Assembly (NCBI GenBank): GCA_028752905.1 | Contig: JAQNBH010000015.1 | Span: 16,724,669 to 16,788,668 of the forward strand | Source: Cladorhizidae sp. MBARI D1340-BT2 | Lineage: Eukaryota > Porifera > Demospongiae > Poecilosclerida > Cladorhizidae | Direction of reading: 5' to 3' | Length of the DNA stretch: 64,000 nucleotides | Shown: piece by piece, positions 11,508 to 24,089 of the stretch | Numbering within the stretch: position 1 is the stretch's first letter | Layout: every line of letters begins with the position of its first letter | The notes under the pieces: generated by a model | Told to the model about the DNA's origin: nothing | Database searches by the model: none | The model's input: only the letters and a program-made list of their open reading frames with translations | Made by a program: the position numbers and the translations under genes

Positions 11508-12767
11508 AATGCACCAGGCACTTGGAAGGTGGTTAGTTGAGTGCATGGTTCTAGGGTAGAGCCATGCACCAGGCACTTGGAAGGTGGTTAGTTGAGTGCA
11601 TGGTTCTAGGGTAGAGTCATGCACCAGGCACTTGGAAGGTGGTTAGTTGAGTGCATGGTTCTAGGTAGAGCCATGCACCAGGCACTTGGAAGGTGGTTAG
11701 TTGAGTGCATGGTTCTAGGTAGAGCCATGCACCAGGCACTTGGAAGGTGGTTAGTTGAGTGCATGGTTCTAGGTAGAGCCATGCACCAGGCACTTGGAAG
11801 GTGGTTAGTTGAGTGAATGGTTCTAGGGTAGAGTCATGCACCAGGCACTTGGAAGGTGGCTAGTTTAGTTGAGTGAATGGTTCTAGGGTAGAGCCAGCAC
11901 CAGGCACTTGGAAGGTGGTTAGTTGAGTGCATGGTTCTAGGGTAGAGCCATGTACCAGGCACTTGGAAGGTGGTTAGTTGAGTGAATGGTTCTAGGGCCG
12001 AGCTATGCACCAGGCACTTGGAAGGTGGTAAGTTGAGTGCATGATTCTAGGGTAGAGCCAGCACCAGGCACTTGGAAGGTGGTTAGTTGAGTGCATGGTT
12101 CTAGAGTAGAGCCATGCACCAGGCACCTGGAAGGTGGTTAGTTGAGTGCATGGTTCTAGGTAGAGTCATGCACCAGGCACTTGGAAGGTGGTTAGTTGAG
12201 TGCATGGTTCTAGGGTAGAGCCATGCACCAGGCACTTGGAAGGTGGTTAGTTGAGTGCATGGTTCTAGAGTAGAGCCATGCACCAGGCACCTGGAAGGTG
12301 GTTAGTTGAGTGCATGGTTCTAGGTAGAGTCATGCACCAGGCACTTGGAAGGTGGTTAGTTGAGTGCATGGTTCTAGGGTAGAGCCATGCACCAGGCACC
12401 TGGAAGGTGGTTAGTTGAGTGCATGGTTCTAGGTAGAGCCATGCACCAGGCACTTGGAAGGTGGTTAGTTGAGTGCATGGTTCTAGGCAGAGCCATGCAC
12501 CAGGCACTTGGAAGGTGGTTAGTTGAATGCATGGTTCTAGAGTAGAGCCATGCACCAGGCACCTGGAAGGTGGTTAGTTGAGTGCATGGTTCTAGGAGGG
12601 TAGAGTCATGCACCAGGCACTTGGAAGGTGGTTAGTTGAGTGCATGGTTCTAGGGTAGAGTCATGCACCAGGCACCTGGAAGGTGGTTAGTTGAATGCAT
12701 GGTTCTAGGGTAGAGTCAGCATCAGGCACTTGGAAGGTGGTTAGTTGAGTGCATGGTTCCAAGGTAG
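11508..12767. repeat. 54-56 bp minisatellite, about 23 copies
   Basis: Tandem units contain GCACCAGGCACTTGGAAGG and then TGGTTAGTTGAGTGCATGG. Length variation comes mainly from TAGGTAGAG versus TAGGGTAGAG. Several copies share the same variants (for example CACCTGG for CACTTGG), which indicates block expansion. Reading frames of 60-96 codons through the array are by-products of periodicity. Confidence 0.93.
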
Positions 12768-15422
12768 CAGAGTTGTCAACCATCCCGGAATGGCCGGGAC
12801 AGTCCCGGAATTTTGGGCCTTGTCCCGGTGATGTCCCGGAATTTATAGCTACATGCACCTTGCGCTTCCACTCGCTTAGATGGCCACTGCAGTCTCAAGC
12901 ATGTTTGGTTTAGTCCTTTAGCACTCGTAAAGCAACAAAAACAGGACACTTTTTAGCAGAGAAAAACTTCAGATAAAAACAATTACGGCTCCAGCGGTGT
13001 GCCAAACAACCTTTGACCTTGTTTCGATTGGAGGTGTGGCACTCATGGGAAACTTCCCAGCCAGTTATTTCATAATTGCTTTTGCATTGCAATCTCAGCA
13101 AAATGGCTAGTGTAGCAAAGAAGCAGAAGAGAGAATGCCATTTTGAAATAAATGGATTAAAGAATTTCAGGGGATACGCAAGAGTTTCAAAGGTATAAAT
13201 AAAACAAATATAATGATGGAATACAGCAAATACAGGGTAAATAATAACATCATGGGTACAGTGTGCTTCTTGTGTTCAATGCAATAGTAATGTCAGTAGT
13301 CTAGCCTTCATTTTAGGTCACTTGTATGCACGATGTACTCTGTGTGCAATCGACTTTGGTGTTACCCAAGGTGGTCGTAATGATGTCACATAAGGATATG
13401 TTAAAGGCTATGCTATCAACTATTCCAATCACCTCTCTATTCCAACATCAGAGAAGTGATCAAGTAATCGAAGCCGAGGTCAGGTGGGCTACATTTGTTG
13501 CTAAGCATAACATATCCTTTCTGTCTAGTGACCATGCCACCAAGCTTTTCAGCAAGATGTTCCCAGACTCTGAAATTGCAAAGAAATTCTCCTGTTCCCG
13601 CACCAAAAACACCGCCATAGTGAAGAAAGCTCTTGCTCCTTACTTCACACAGAGAGTTATTGAGTCAATGTCTAGTGGTCCATTCTCTTCGATGATTGAT
13701 GAATCCAATGACAAGAGGGATAAGTCTTGCATAATTCTTGTGAGGCTTCTTGATCCACAGATAGGTGAAGTATGGACGAAATTCTTGGATATGCCTGTTG
13801 TGAACATTGGTACAGCTACCAACTTGTTTCAAGCCTTGAAGGAGTCACTGACTAAGAATGGGCTTAGCTTTGACAATGCAGTGTCTTTCATGTCTGATAC
13901 CACCAATGTTATGAAAGGAGTGAGGTCAGGTGTGCAGAGAAGCTGATTAAGGATGAGATCCCAACTTTGTATGATGTTCGTTGCATCTGCCATTTGGCTG
14001 ATTTAACAGTCAAAGCTGGTTTGAAGGCACTCCCAGTGAACATTGACCAGCTCTTCGAAATATTCTATTATTTCCATCATAGCAGCAAGAGGAAGCAGCA
14101 ATTTGTCAACCTATGGTCTTCACTTTTCACCACTGAGCCAGGGGTGATTTTGAAGCATTGCCCCACACAATGGCTGAAGTGTGTGAATCGTTACCTCAGG
14201 CAGTATGATGGTTTGAAGTCATTCTTCTCGTCTTGTGAGGAAGCTGAAACAACCAAGGTCTGTAGCAAGGCTTGAGAATCCTCTGATGAAACCTCTGTTG
14301 CATTTTCTTTCTTTTATTTTGCCCTCAATGGATCAATTCAACCCCCTCTTCCAAAAATCTACAGAGAATACTACCTCACAGCTGTATGATGAGATAAACT
14401 GGTTCGTTAGGTAATATGCTTCAAACTTTCTTTCTGAGGACACCATTTTAGCTGCTAGTGATAACCTCAAGAATCTTGACTTTGATGAGGCTAATCATGT
14501 TTCCAATGAGGATTTGGGAATTGGTGTTGGCTAGTGTATCTCATCTTGAACACATTCATGACACAGCACCATTCTTTGAAGCTATAAGAGCATTTTATAT
14601 GTCTTCATCAATTAAAATGCTTGTCAAATTTCCTTTTGGCGATTCGTTGATGAAAGATTTAAGGGTCATTCAGCCTGAACACACTTCATCGTTCTCTTTC
14701 AACACCATCACCTCACTAGCTAAATGTTTTCCACAGATTGTCCTCAACGATCCTGTATCTCTGCAGAATCTGAAGGTGCAATTCCAAGACTTCAAGCTTT
14801 CTCCCAATGATTTACCAACATTTGTCGAGTACAAGGCAGCTGATGGTGTCTCATGAGACCCAAGGCAGGGCTTTTCTGGTTGGAAGTTGGGGAAATGATC
14901 ACATTGAAAGGGCAGCCAAGATTCAATCTCCTTCACAAATTAATATCATGTCTGATGTCCATCCCAGTCTCTATTGCTGATTCTGAATGGGTTTTTCCAA
15001 CTGAGAAAGATCCAGCCTGATCAAAGGTCAAATCTTGACCAGTCCTCCATTGTTGCCCTTATGGCCATGAAGTTCAACATTGATAGTTGCTGTCTGGACA
15101 TCAAACTCCCTCCTGAACTGCTTTCAGAGTGCAAGAAGGCTACAAAGAGTCATGTAGCTAGTCCCCATTCAGACTCAAATGTTTCAGCTGGTCCTTCTTC
15201 TGCTTCTACTTCATAAACTTCAATTTTATCTTGGCATGTTTCAAATAAGGACATTACATCATCAATTAGTGGGTGTGAAATGCTAATAAGTGATGTGGTC
15301 GAAAAATCGCGTATGAAATTAATGGCGTGGTCAAGGGAAAGGCGCACGCTAATTAGCGAGCGTGGTCGAAAATTTGCGCCGTAAATGTCCCGGAATTAAC
15401 TTATGGAAAGTTGGCAAGTATG
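12768..15422 (+). mobile_element. BED-finger hAT element, degenerate
   Basis: The left end CAGAGTTGTCAAC and the inverted right end CATACTTGCCAAC form imperfect terminal inverted repeats, with repeated TCCCGGAAT-type subterminal motifs (12780-12840 and 15387-15395). The interior encodes a hAT transposase in pieces. No exact 8-bp target duplication was seen: the flanks are CAAGGTAG and ATGATTGT. The left flank is the last unit of the 54-bp array. Confidence 0.65.
13103..15216 (+). pseudogene. hAT transposase (BED-type), broken
   Basis: The first exon starts with ATG at 13103 (MASVAKKQKRECHFEINGL...) and ends at a possible donor near 13192. After an acceptor near 13317 a CxxC zinc-finger start appears (ARCTLCAIDFG...GGRNDVT), then a stop and frame change before HKDMLKAMLS. 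The core at 13400-13946 contains MIDESNDKRDKSCIILVRLL and FDNAVSFMSDTTNVMKGVRS. Then come 13967-14275 (RCICHLADLTVKAGLKALP) and 14458-14856. The C-terminal dimerisation block (14974-15216) has RKIQPDQRSNLDQSSIVAL. At least four frame changes or stops make it a pseudogene. DDE-type catalysis is expected for the family. Confidence 0.7.
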
Positions 15423-17940
15423 ATGATTGTTCATGTGACCTTAGAGAGGACAGAGATGTATGTACATGTTTCCTCTGTTGGAGACTGCCCGTCTGGGTGT
15501 GGTTGTGGCCTTGTAGCTCGGGCTCGTTTTGTTGAGGTGACACTCTCCCACTTGTGCAGTGGCAGGTGAGACATGCCCAAATAGTTGCTCATTGGGAATA
15601 CAGTAGGAGACCAAAAAAAGTTCCAGTTCCGCACCCGTTCCAACAGTGGGTAAGGAAAACAGAAACGCGGAATCAACGCATAAAAACCCGACGAATAACG
15701 CATAACAAACGCTGTTAAGTTTACGTTTCCAATTTTTTATCTTGGCGCTGATTTTATAAACGCGTGTGCACGCGCACATTGGGCGGGTGCCAGGTGTGCT
15801 AAATCTAGCTAGTGTTTTTTCCTCTCTTTTGTTTTCTTCTTCGCAGATGTCATTTTGCTCTTCAAGAAGTTTACTGCTGACAGAAGTAAGTAGTAGTTAT
15901 TTATCTTCCTAGCCTTTTGGCCTGTGCCCACTAGTGTCCTTCAGCTCTATTTGTATTAGCTATTGCCTTCTTGTTGGTAACTACTCAGTTTAGACAAGAT
16001 GCTTGGACAAAGCTTGCCATGTAGTTTTGTAGAGGTTAGGTTTTCTAAGCATAGTATTAGGTAAAGCCTGGTGTAGACTGAGGCTTGCACTCACAGGACC
16101 TTTAGTGGCTAGCAAGCCTTGCCTTAGAGCACTGAGTAGCTTAGCAGACCTTGCCTTAGAAAGGTTGAAGAGTTTACTGAGTGTCTAGTAGCTTAGCAGG
16201 ACTTGCATTAGAAAAAAACTTAACCTCTAGAACCCCCTAGCTAAGCTTTTGTATGCAACAAGCTACGTCAGAATGTTAGGCCTCACTTCAACCATGTATA
16301 GACCAAGAGATGGTATGATGCATTTGCACATTGATATTTTGGCTAACAGAGAAGAACTGTCAGTGTAGCCCTTAAGCATGGTGGAATATGGGTCATGTGT
16401 TTGGTGGCAGGTATACTGGAAGAGTGGAAAGGTTACGTCAAGAACATAAATGCATTTCTCTATTGCGTGGTGGATGTCTCATTGTACATGCAACAGGACT
16501 CCGGCTTCTATGGTTTGAGTTGTAGGATAAGTTGGTCCTTGATGCCCCCCATCGACTTACACATACTAGTTGACTTCTCTCCTACAATTAGTTTCCAACC
16601 ACCTACTTCTCCATGGACCCTATTAAATTTGAGCCTGTAATGAGAGAAGTGTTTGGAGTCGATCCAGCAGGCATACAAGTGTGCTTGCAAAAGAATGGAA
16701 AATTATATTGATAGTGTTAGTTATTGATAGTGTTAGTTTTAAAACTGACCGACTGTCATTTTTTATTATGTGAAGATGTCTACTAATACAAGGCCAATAC
16801 ATCTACGATTCACACAAAAATATACATGTCAGAGAAATGGTGTACACACCAAGATATGCAAACACTTTATCGTCTTTTGTCATGCCAATCGGGTCATCTT
16901 GGTTGTGACAGCCAAGCCTTGTATGATGCTGTGTTTAATTGTCATGAAAGTTCACTGGAGTTCACTGGTGATAGTTGAGCTCAATTATTATGGTAACCAG
17001 TGAACAAAATATAGAAATTTTGTAAAGTACACACATTCAAGTTCAAACAATCCTGAGTGCAGTCTGTGGATCTCAAGTTGGACTGCATTCACCAATCCAT
17101 ATAACATCCTCTATGCCACAAGTCATCTTCTTTTCATCTGGAAAGGTAGGGTAGGGAGGAGAATTGTAATATGCCTTTAAGATTTGGAAATCAAATGTTT
17201 CACCAATACAATCTATTGCCAAAGAGTATAGCTAAGTTTGCTAAGGAGTAAACTAAGCAGGCAAGATTGTCTTGGGTCCTTCAAGCCCCAAAGCTAAACT
17301 CCTAGCCACAACCCAGGCAAAGCTATGTTCATAAGCTTACCTTTCAAATTTAGAATAAGCTAATCAATCAAGCTTCCTTAAACTAAGCCAAACCAGCTTA
17401 TAAACTATAAGCTTAAACCAAGTTGTCAGATAAACCAAGCTTAGCAAGCTTTAGAAATGATAGACAGATTACCTTGTTCCGCGTGTCTGATGAACTGACA
17501 GTAGAGCTACCTTGGAAGGTCTATCCTAAAGTGGTCCTGCACCGCAGATTGAAATGTGTAGTCCTAGTTTGGTCTGTAGCAGACGCTGAAGCTAGTCAAC
17601 AGTTGTTTCGTCGGTCCGCTTCATCAGATCCTCTATTCCTTCGAGGTTTGCATTAATATCGATGGCATTTCGCTGAAGAACGGCTTTATGAATAGTAAAG
17701 AAGCGAGAGGTTGCCAAACGACGAACAAGCTGGTGAACGACGCGGATTGTACTTGAAGCACGAGGCTGGAGAACGACCGCGCGAACAAGGGCGATATAAT
17801 TGAACCGCGAACGAGTTTGAAACGCGAAGAAAAAAGATTCCTCGCCGTTGGAACGGACATGTTACTAAACGGTGTTGGAACGACGTTGAAAATAGCGCCA
17901 ACGGAATATCAACGCAACGGAACTGGAACTTTTTTTTGTC
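15423..17940. other. Intron sequence, includes a CpG-richer patch
   Basis: No exon is recognised. The part 16020-16260 and 17220-17440 is rich in short repeats of the AAGCTTAG / GCTAAGC type. From about 17590 to 17940 the composition changes: many CG dinucleotides (GAACGACG, GCGAACGAG, GAAACGCG) unlike the flanks. That suggests a more recent insertion of unknown type. Confidence 0.4.
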
Positions 17941-18275
17941 TCCCAACTGTATACAGTACTGCGGCCAAGGCAACTGTATTGAGGCCAATGCTACTGTACT
18001 GAGGCCAAGAAGGAACAGTACTGCGGCCAAGGACACTGTACTGAGGCCAAGGCTTCCGTGCTGAGGCCAAGGCTACAGTACTGAGGCCAAGGTATACAGT
18101 ACTGCAGCCAAGGCTACTGTACTGAGGCCAAGGCTACATTATACTGAGGCCAAGGCTACCACACTTCAAGGCCAACTTTACTGAGGCCAAGGTATACAGT
18201 ACTGCGGCCAAGGCTACTGTACTGAGGCCAAGGCTACAGTATACTGAGGCCAAGGCTACCACACTTCAAGGCCAA
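17941..18275. repeat. About 21-bp minisatellite, around 14 copies
   Basis: Units of the type TACTGAGGCCAAGGCTACAG alternate with TACTGCGGCCAAGG variants and a longer variant containing CACACTTCAAGGCCAAC. This is the first of a run of arrays that continues to 23.4 kb. Confidence 0.88.
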
Positions 18276-18534
18276 CTTTGCTGGCACTTGTTGGTCTTGT
18301 ATCGCTGTGCAGCACCTGCTGTAGATTTAGGGAGAGGGAGAGTACATGTAAGTCCATCTCTGAAGAGTAAGTCCACCTTTGAACTCCTTGGCTCACGCCA
18401 AGAGCTCTAACTCAGATATTGTTTGCACACGCTCACATGCACCACTTTCCCGAACCAAGAATTCTATTTATGCGGAAATCTTAAACTAGTGGGAACCCTG
18501 CAAGAGCAGACATTATTGGTTGATGTATGTAGTA

Positions 18535-19757
18535 CACACACACACCACACACACATACTCATGTATAGACACACACACACACACACACACATTCATGTAT
18601 AGATACACACACTCACTCATGTATAGACACACACACTCACTCATGCATAGATACACACACACACACACACACATTCATGTATAGACACACACGCTCACTC
18701 ATGTATAGACACACACACTCACTCATGTATAGACACACACTCACTCATGTATACACACACACACTCACTCATGTATACACACACACACTCATTCATGTAT
18801 AGACACACACACTCACTCATGTATACACACACACTCACTCATGTATACACACACCCACTCACTCATGTATAGACACACACACTCACTCATGTATACACAC
18901 ACATTCACTCATGTATACACACACACACTCACTCATGTATATACACACACACTCACTCATGTATACACACACACACTCACTCATGTATACACACACATTC
19001 ACTCATGTATACACACACACACTCACTCATGTATATACACACACACTCACTCATGTATACACACACACACTCACTCATGTATACACACACACACTCACTC
19101 ATGTATACACACACACGCTCACTCATGTATATACACACACACTCACTCATGTATAGACACACACACTCACTCATGTATAGACACACACACTCACTCATGT
19201 ATAGACATACACACTCACTCATGTATAGACACACACGCTCACTCATGTATAGACACACACACTCACTCATGTATACACACACACACTCACTCATGTATAT
19301 ACACACACACTCACTCATGTATAGACACACACACTCACTCATGTATAGACACACACACTCACTCATGTATAGACATACACACTCACTCATGTATAGACAC
19401 ACACACTCACTCATGTATACACACACACACTCACTCATGTATAGACACACACACTCACTCATGTATACACACACACACTCACTCATGTATACACACACAC
19501 TCACTCATGTATAGACACACACTCACTCATGTATACACACACACTCACTCATGTATAGACACACACACTCACTCATGTATAGACACACACACTCACTCAT
19601 GTATAGACACACACACTCACTCATGTATACACACACACTCACTCATGTATACACACACACACTCACTCATGTATACACACACACACTCACTCATGTATAG
19701 ACACACACACTCACTCATGTATACACACACACACTCACTCATGTATAGACACACTGT
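18535..19757. repeat. CA-rich 22-24 bp minisatellite, about 52 copies
   Basis: Units read ACACACACTCACTCATGTAT followed by AGAC or ACAC. The 24-bp units keep all frames open, giving spurious frames on both strands (up to 321 codons of Tyr-Thr-His repeats). Alternating Z-DNA-prone CA tracts occur in every unit. Confidence 0.93.
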
Positions 19758-19784
19758 ATATAAACTGAGAACCGGGGAGGCGGT

Positions 19785-20268
19785 GTTAGTTCCACCCATG
19801 ATTTGACCATGGCCTTTCTGTGGTGCATAAGACACTAATCTGCTAGATGAGGTGTGTTAGTCCACCCATGATTCAACCATGGCCTTTCTGTGGTGCATAA
19901 GACACTAGCTGCTAGGTGAGGTGTGTTAGTTCCACCCATGATTCAACCATGGCCTTTCTGTGGTGCATAAGACACTAGCTGCTAGGTGAGGTGTGTTAGT
20001 TCCACCCATGATTTGACCATGGCCTTTCTGTGGTGCATAAGACACTAAGCTGCTAGGTGAGGTGTGTTAATTCCACCCATGATTCAACCATGGCCTTTCT
20101 GTGGTGCATGTGAGGTGTGTTAGTTCCACCCATGATTCAACCATGGCTTTTCTGTGGTGCATAAGACACTAAGCTGCTAGGTGAGGTGTGTTAGTTCCAC
20201 CCATGATTCAACCATGGCCTTTCTGTGGTGCATAAGACACTAAGCTGCTAGGTGAGGTGTGTTGAGGC
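19785..20268. repeat. 71-bp minisatellite, about 7 copies
   Basis: Units contain GTGAGGTGTGTTAGTTCCAC, CATGATTCAACCATGGCC and GTGGTGCATAAGACACTA. One unit lacks about 21 bp (near 20108). The variants TTTGACC and TTCAACC alternate. Confidence 0.92.
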
Positions 20269-20639
20269 ATAAATTTGTTAAGCTGTGATGTGAGAGGTGC
20301 TTGGCCCAGTGCTCCTACAATGGGAGTGGGAGGCAAATGTTCAGCAGGTTGGGTTCTGTAAATTAATTGTTCATATATTATGGTGTGTGTACTTAGTCAG
20401 TCAGTAGTAGAGCAGACTTTGTGACCAGTTTTTACATTGATGTGTACCCATGTTGGTTAGTAGTCATCTAAGACATTTAGTGTGTTCACTTTGGGCTTGG
20501 ATACTTACCAAGTCAGCCTTTGTAATTCCCCCACCATTGGCTCGTGTATTGGTACCATTAAGGACCAGTTGTCTGGCTGGACTGCCCTTACATACTGACC
20601 AGGCCTTGAGCCTCTCATGGTCATTATCATACCTTATCT

Positions 20640-22216
20640 AAATGGCAGACTGGCAGGAGCAACACCTGATCTAAATGGCAGGACTGGCAGGAGCAACACC
20701 TGAAGAACAACACCTGATCTAAATGGCAGCACTGGCAGGAGCAACACCTGATCTAAATGGCAGGACTAGCAGGAGCAACACCTGATCTAAATGCCAGGAC
20801 TGGCAAGAGCAACATCTGATCTAAATGGCAGGACTGGCAAGAGCAACACCTGAAGAGCAACACTGGCAAGAGCAACACCTGATCTAAATGGCAGGACTGG
20901 CAAGAGCAACACCTGAAGAGCAACACCTGATCTAAATGGCAGCACTGGCAGGAGCAACACCTGATCTAAATGGCAGGACTAGCAGGAGCAACACCTGATC
21001 TAAATGGCAGGACTGGCAGGAGCAACACCTGATCTAAATGGCAGGACTGCACCTGATCTAAATGGCAGGACTGGCAGGAGCAACACCTGATCTAAATGGC
21101 AGGACTGGCAGGAGCAACACCTGATCTAAATGGCAGGACTGGTAGGAGCAACACCTAATCTAAATGGCAGGAGCAACACCTGATCTAAATGGCAGGACTG
21201 GCAGGAGCAACACCTGATCTAAATGGCAGGACTGGCAGGAGTAACACCTGATCTAAATGGCAGGACTAGCAGGAGCAACACCTGATCTAAATGGCAGGAC
21301 TGGCAGGAGCAACACCTGATCTAAATGGCAGGACTGGCAGGAGCAACACCTGATCTAAATGGCAGGACTGGCAGGAGCAACACCTGATCTAAATGGCAGG
21401 ACTGGCAGGAGCAATACCTGATCTAAATGGCAGGACTGGCAGGAGCAACACCTGATCTAAATGGCAGGACTGGCAGGAGCAACATCGGATCTAAATGGCA
21501 GGACTAGCAGGAGCAACACCTGATCTAAATGGTAGGACTGGCAGGAGCAACACCTGATCTAAATGGCAGGACTGGCAGGAGCAACACCTGATCTAAATGG
21601 CAGGACTGGTACACCTGATCTAAATGGCAGGACTGGCAGGAGGAAAACCTGATCTAAATGGCAGGACTGGCAGGAGGAAAAACTGATCTAAATGGCAGGA
21701 CTGGCAGGAGCAACACCTGATCTAAATGGCAGGACTCGCAGGAGCAACACCCGATCTAAATGGCAGGACTGGCAGGAGCAACACCTGATCTAAATGGCAG
21801 GACTCGCAGGAGCATCACCCGATCTAAATGGCAGGACTGGCAGGAGCAACACCTGATCTAAATGGCAGGACTCGCAGGAGCAACACCCGATCTAAATGGC
21901 AGGACTGGCAGGAGCAACACCTGATCTAAATGGCAGGACTCGCAAGAGCAACACCCGATCTAAATGGCAGGACTGACAGGAGCAACTAAATGGCAGGACT
22001 GGCAGGAGCAACACCTGATCTAAATGGCAGGACTGGCAGGAGCAACACCTGATCTAAATGGCAGGACTGGCAAGAACAACACCTGATCTAAATGGCAGGA
22101 CTGGCAGGAGCAACACCTGATCTAAATGACAGGACTGGCAGAAGGAAAACCTGATCTAAATGGCAGGACTGGCAGGAGCAACACCTGATCTAAATGGCAG
22201 GACTGGCAGGAGGAAT
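20640..22216. repeat. 34-bp minisatellite, about 45 copies
   Basis: Units are GATCTAAATGGCAGGACTGG followed by CAGGAGCAACACCT. Truncated units (for example 20700, 21045, 21615, 21985) show repeated deletion. Units are directly abutting with no spacers, so this is not a CRISPR array. Late copies carry a GGACTCGCAGG variant that recurs every other unit (21730-21950), a 68-bp higher-order period. Confidence 0.94.
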
Positions 22217-22750
22217 AAGGGAACAGCCTATAACTACATCTACTGCCCAACAAACATCCCCAATCTGGCCAGGTTGAGCCACACACCTGATCCTGTGATG
22301 GCATTTGGTGTGTTACTAGCCACCGAGCCCTTCTCTCAATGTTGAATCCGCTCTGATAATGCCATGGAGATGCGGGAACTTTCCACAGATATCTCTCTAA
22401 CTCAACGGATGGAGACCTTTGGTGGCCACTATGCTATGCTCCCAGGAGCACTGAGGCCTAGGTTGCATGAGGTCATGTCCCTTCCAACATAGACTTTTAA
22501 TGTATACAATGCATATGTGGTAATTAGGTGACCAGATCCAGGAACATGGGACATGCTTGCATAGTGCATGACTGAGTATTTAGGAGGCACAACAGCACAC
22601 AGCAATGTCTGGCTAGCCTATGACAGGGTATTCAGCCAACTGGTGGCCCTCACCAGACACTGCCTCAGAACACTCTGTGTGTTGGCATCCAGGCAGTAGC
22701 TATGGTGGGTCAAGGTCCTGTACAGCACTGTGGGGTACATTGCCACCAAG
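22217..22750. other. Unique intron sequence between two arrays
   Basis: I see no domain, splice-bounded open frame or RNA gene here. Short open frames have no recognisable content. Confidence 0.35.
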
Positions 22751-22751
22751 A

Positions 22752-23395
22752 TGTGGCTACCTTTACCAGTAATCATCTGGCTACTTTTACAAGTAGTAAT
22801 GTGACTACAGTACCTTTACAAGAAGTCATGTGACTACCTTTACAAGAAGTCATGTGACTACCTTTACAAGTAGTCATGTGTCTACCTTTACAAGTAGTCA
22901 TGTGACTACCTTTACAAGTAGTCATGTGTCTACCTTTACAAGTAGTCATCTAGCTACCTTTACAAGTAGTCATGTGGCTACCTTTACAAGTAGTCATGTG
23001 GCTACCTTTACAAGTAGTCATGTGACTACCTTTACAAGTAGTCATGTGTCTACCTTTACAAGTAGTCATGTAGCTACCTTTACAAGTAGTCATGTGTTTA
23101 CCTTTACAAGTAGTCATGTGTCTACCTTTACAAGTAGTCATGTGGCTACCTTTACAAGTAGTCATGTGGCTACCTTTACAAGTAGTCATGTGGCTACCTT
23201 TACAAGCAGTCATGTGTCTCCTTGACAAGTAGTCATGTGACTACCTTTACAAGTAGTCATGTAGCTACCTTTACAAGTAGTCATGTGACTACCTTTACAA
23301 GCAGATAATTATGTGGCCACCTTTACAAGAAGCCGCGTGACTACCTTTACAAGTAGTCATGTGGCTACCTTTACAAGTAGTCATGTGGTACCTTA
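22752..23395. repeat. 24-bp minisatellite upstream of sushi 1, copy 1 (about 26 units)
   Basis: Units are TACCTTTACAAGTAGTCATG followed by TGGC, TGTC or TGAC. The same array lies upstream of sushi 1 in copy 2 (49722-51285) and, inverted, in copy 3 (62395-62845). It therefore belongs to the duplicated intron. Most units carry a CANNTG (E-box type) hexamer. Confidence 0.94.
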
Positions 23396-23655
23396 GAGCA
23401 TGGTCATGGTGAAACTTATAATACAAAGTATACAAAGTACTTAAATGTCATGTCAGATTTGTAGAGAGACTTTTACCTTCTTCATAATATGATAAAATGG
23501 GTATGTGTTAAATGGTGGTGTGTCAGAATAGAATGACATCTCGCATGAATATGGTTCTCTACTCAATGTGTTAATTAAATCATGTTATAATAATTATTGC
23601 TCTACATGCATATTGCAATGAAGCCTCTCCTATGCTATACTCAATTCTATTATAG

Positions 23656-23844
23656 TGAACTGCTCCACTCCAAATGTGGCTGCTGATGTGAGAGTGTGGC
23701 CCTTCACTAACACTCTTGTAGGAGCTACTATTACATACAGCTGTTCAGATGGGTACTTCCCCCAAACTAACCAGACATCTCAGTGCACACGAGTGGGCAA
23801 TGGTGGAGTATGGATGCCTGACCCAGCACTACTAGATTGCTCAA
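23656..23844 (+). CDS. Sushi/CCP domain 1 exon, receptor copy 1
   Basis: This 189-bp exon (63 codons, phase 1-1) lies between acceptor TCTATTATAG and donor TCAA|GTAGGT. The product has the four-cysteine sushi pattern: NCSTPN at the start, TYSCSDGYFPQ, SQCTRVG, a tryptophan in GVWMPDP and LLDC at the end. Sushi (CCP) modules fold as small disulphide-bonded beta structures in extracellular receptors, complement regulators and adhesion proteins. Paralogues lie at 51501-51689 and 61937-62133 (-). It sits between the FN3-like exon and sushi 2 of the same gene. Confidence 0.88.
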
Positions 23845-23949
23845 GTAGGTTGAATCTTGACTTTATAGTGCCTACATGTATTTGATGCTCAACAAACCAT
23901 CAGTAGATGTAGTGTATGTGAATTGACTTTCTCATAATCAATTTATATT

Positions 23950-24040
23950 TCCTCACTGGATGTTTGGGCTGATATTCTAGCCTTATCAGGTTATTCCTGA
24001 TGAAGGCTAGAACATTTAGTCGAAATGTAATGCAAGAAAA
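23950..24040. ncRNA. Hammerhead-like palindromic repeat in intron, copy 1
   Basis: Two motifs stand back to back. On plus, CCTGATGA, A, GGCTAG-AACAT-TTAGTC, GAAATGT (24000-24027) gives core CTGATGA, a 6-bp stem II and GAAA. On minus, a weaker copy reads CTGATAAGGCTAG with CAAA in place of GAAA. The same palindrome is in the same intron of gene copies 2 and 3, so it predates the duplication. Ribozyme activity is a hypothesis. Confidence 0.4.
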
Positions 24041-24089
24041 TTTATGTTCATTGTCAAGAAGTCATTGTACCTGTTTTAATCCTTATTAG

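Noticed and set aside
18841..19806. 321-codon open frame of Thr-His-Ser-Cys-Ile repeats
   Set aside because: It lies wholly in the CA-rich 22-24 bp array. A period divisible by three leaves frames open on both strands, and there is no unique coding sequence.
20640..22216. Possible CRISPR-like array (34-bp repeats)
   Set aside because: Units abut directly with no unique spacers, and the context is eukaryotic. It is a minisatellite.
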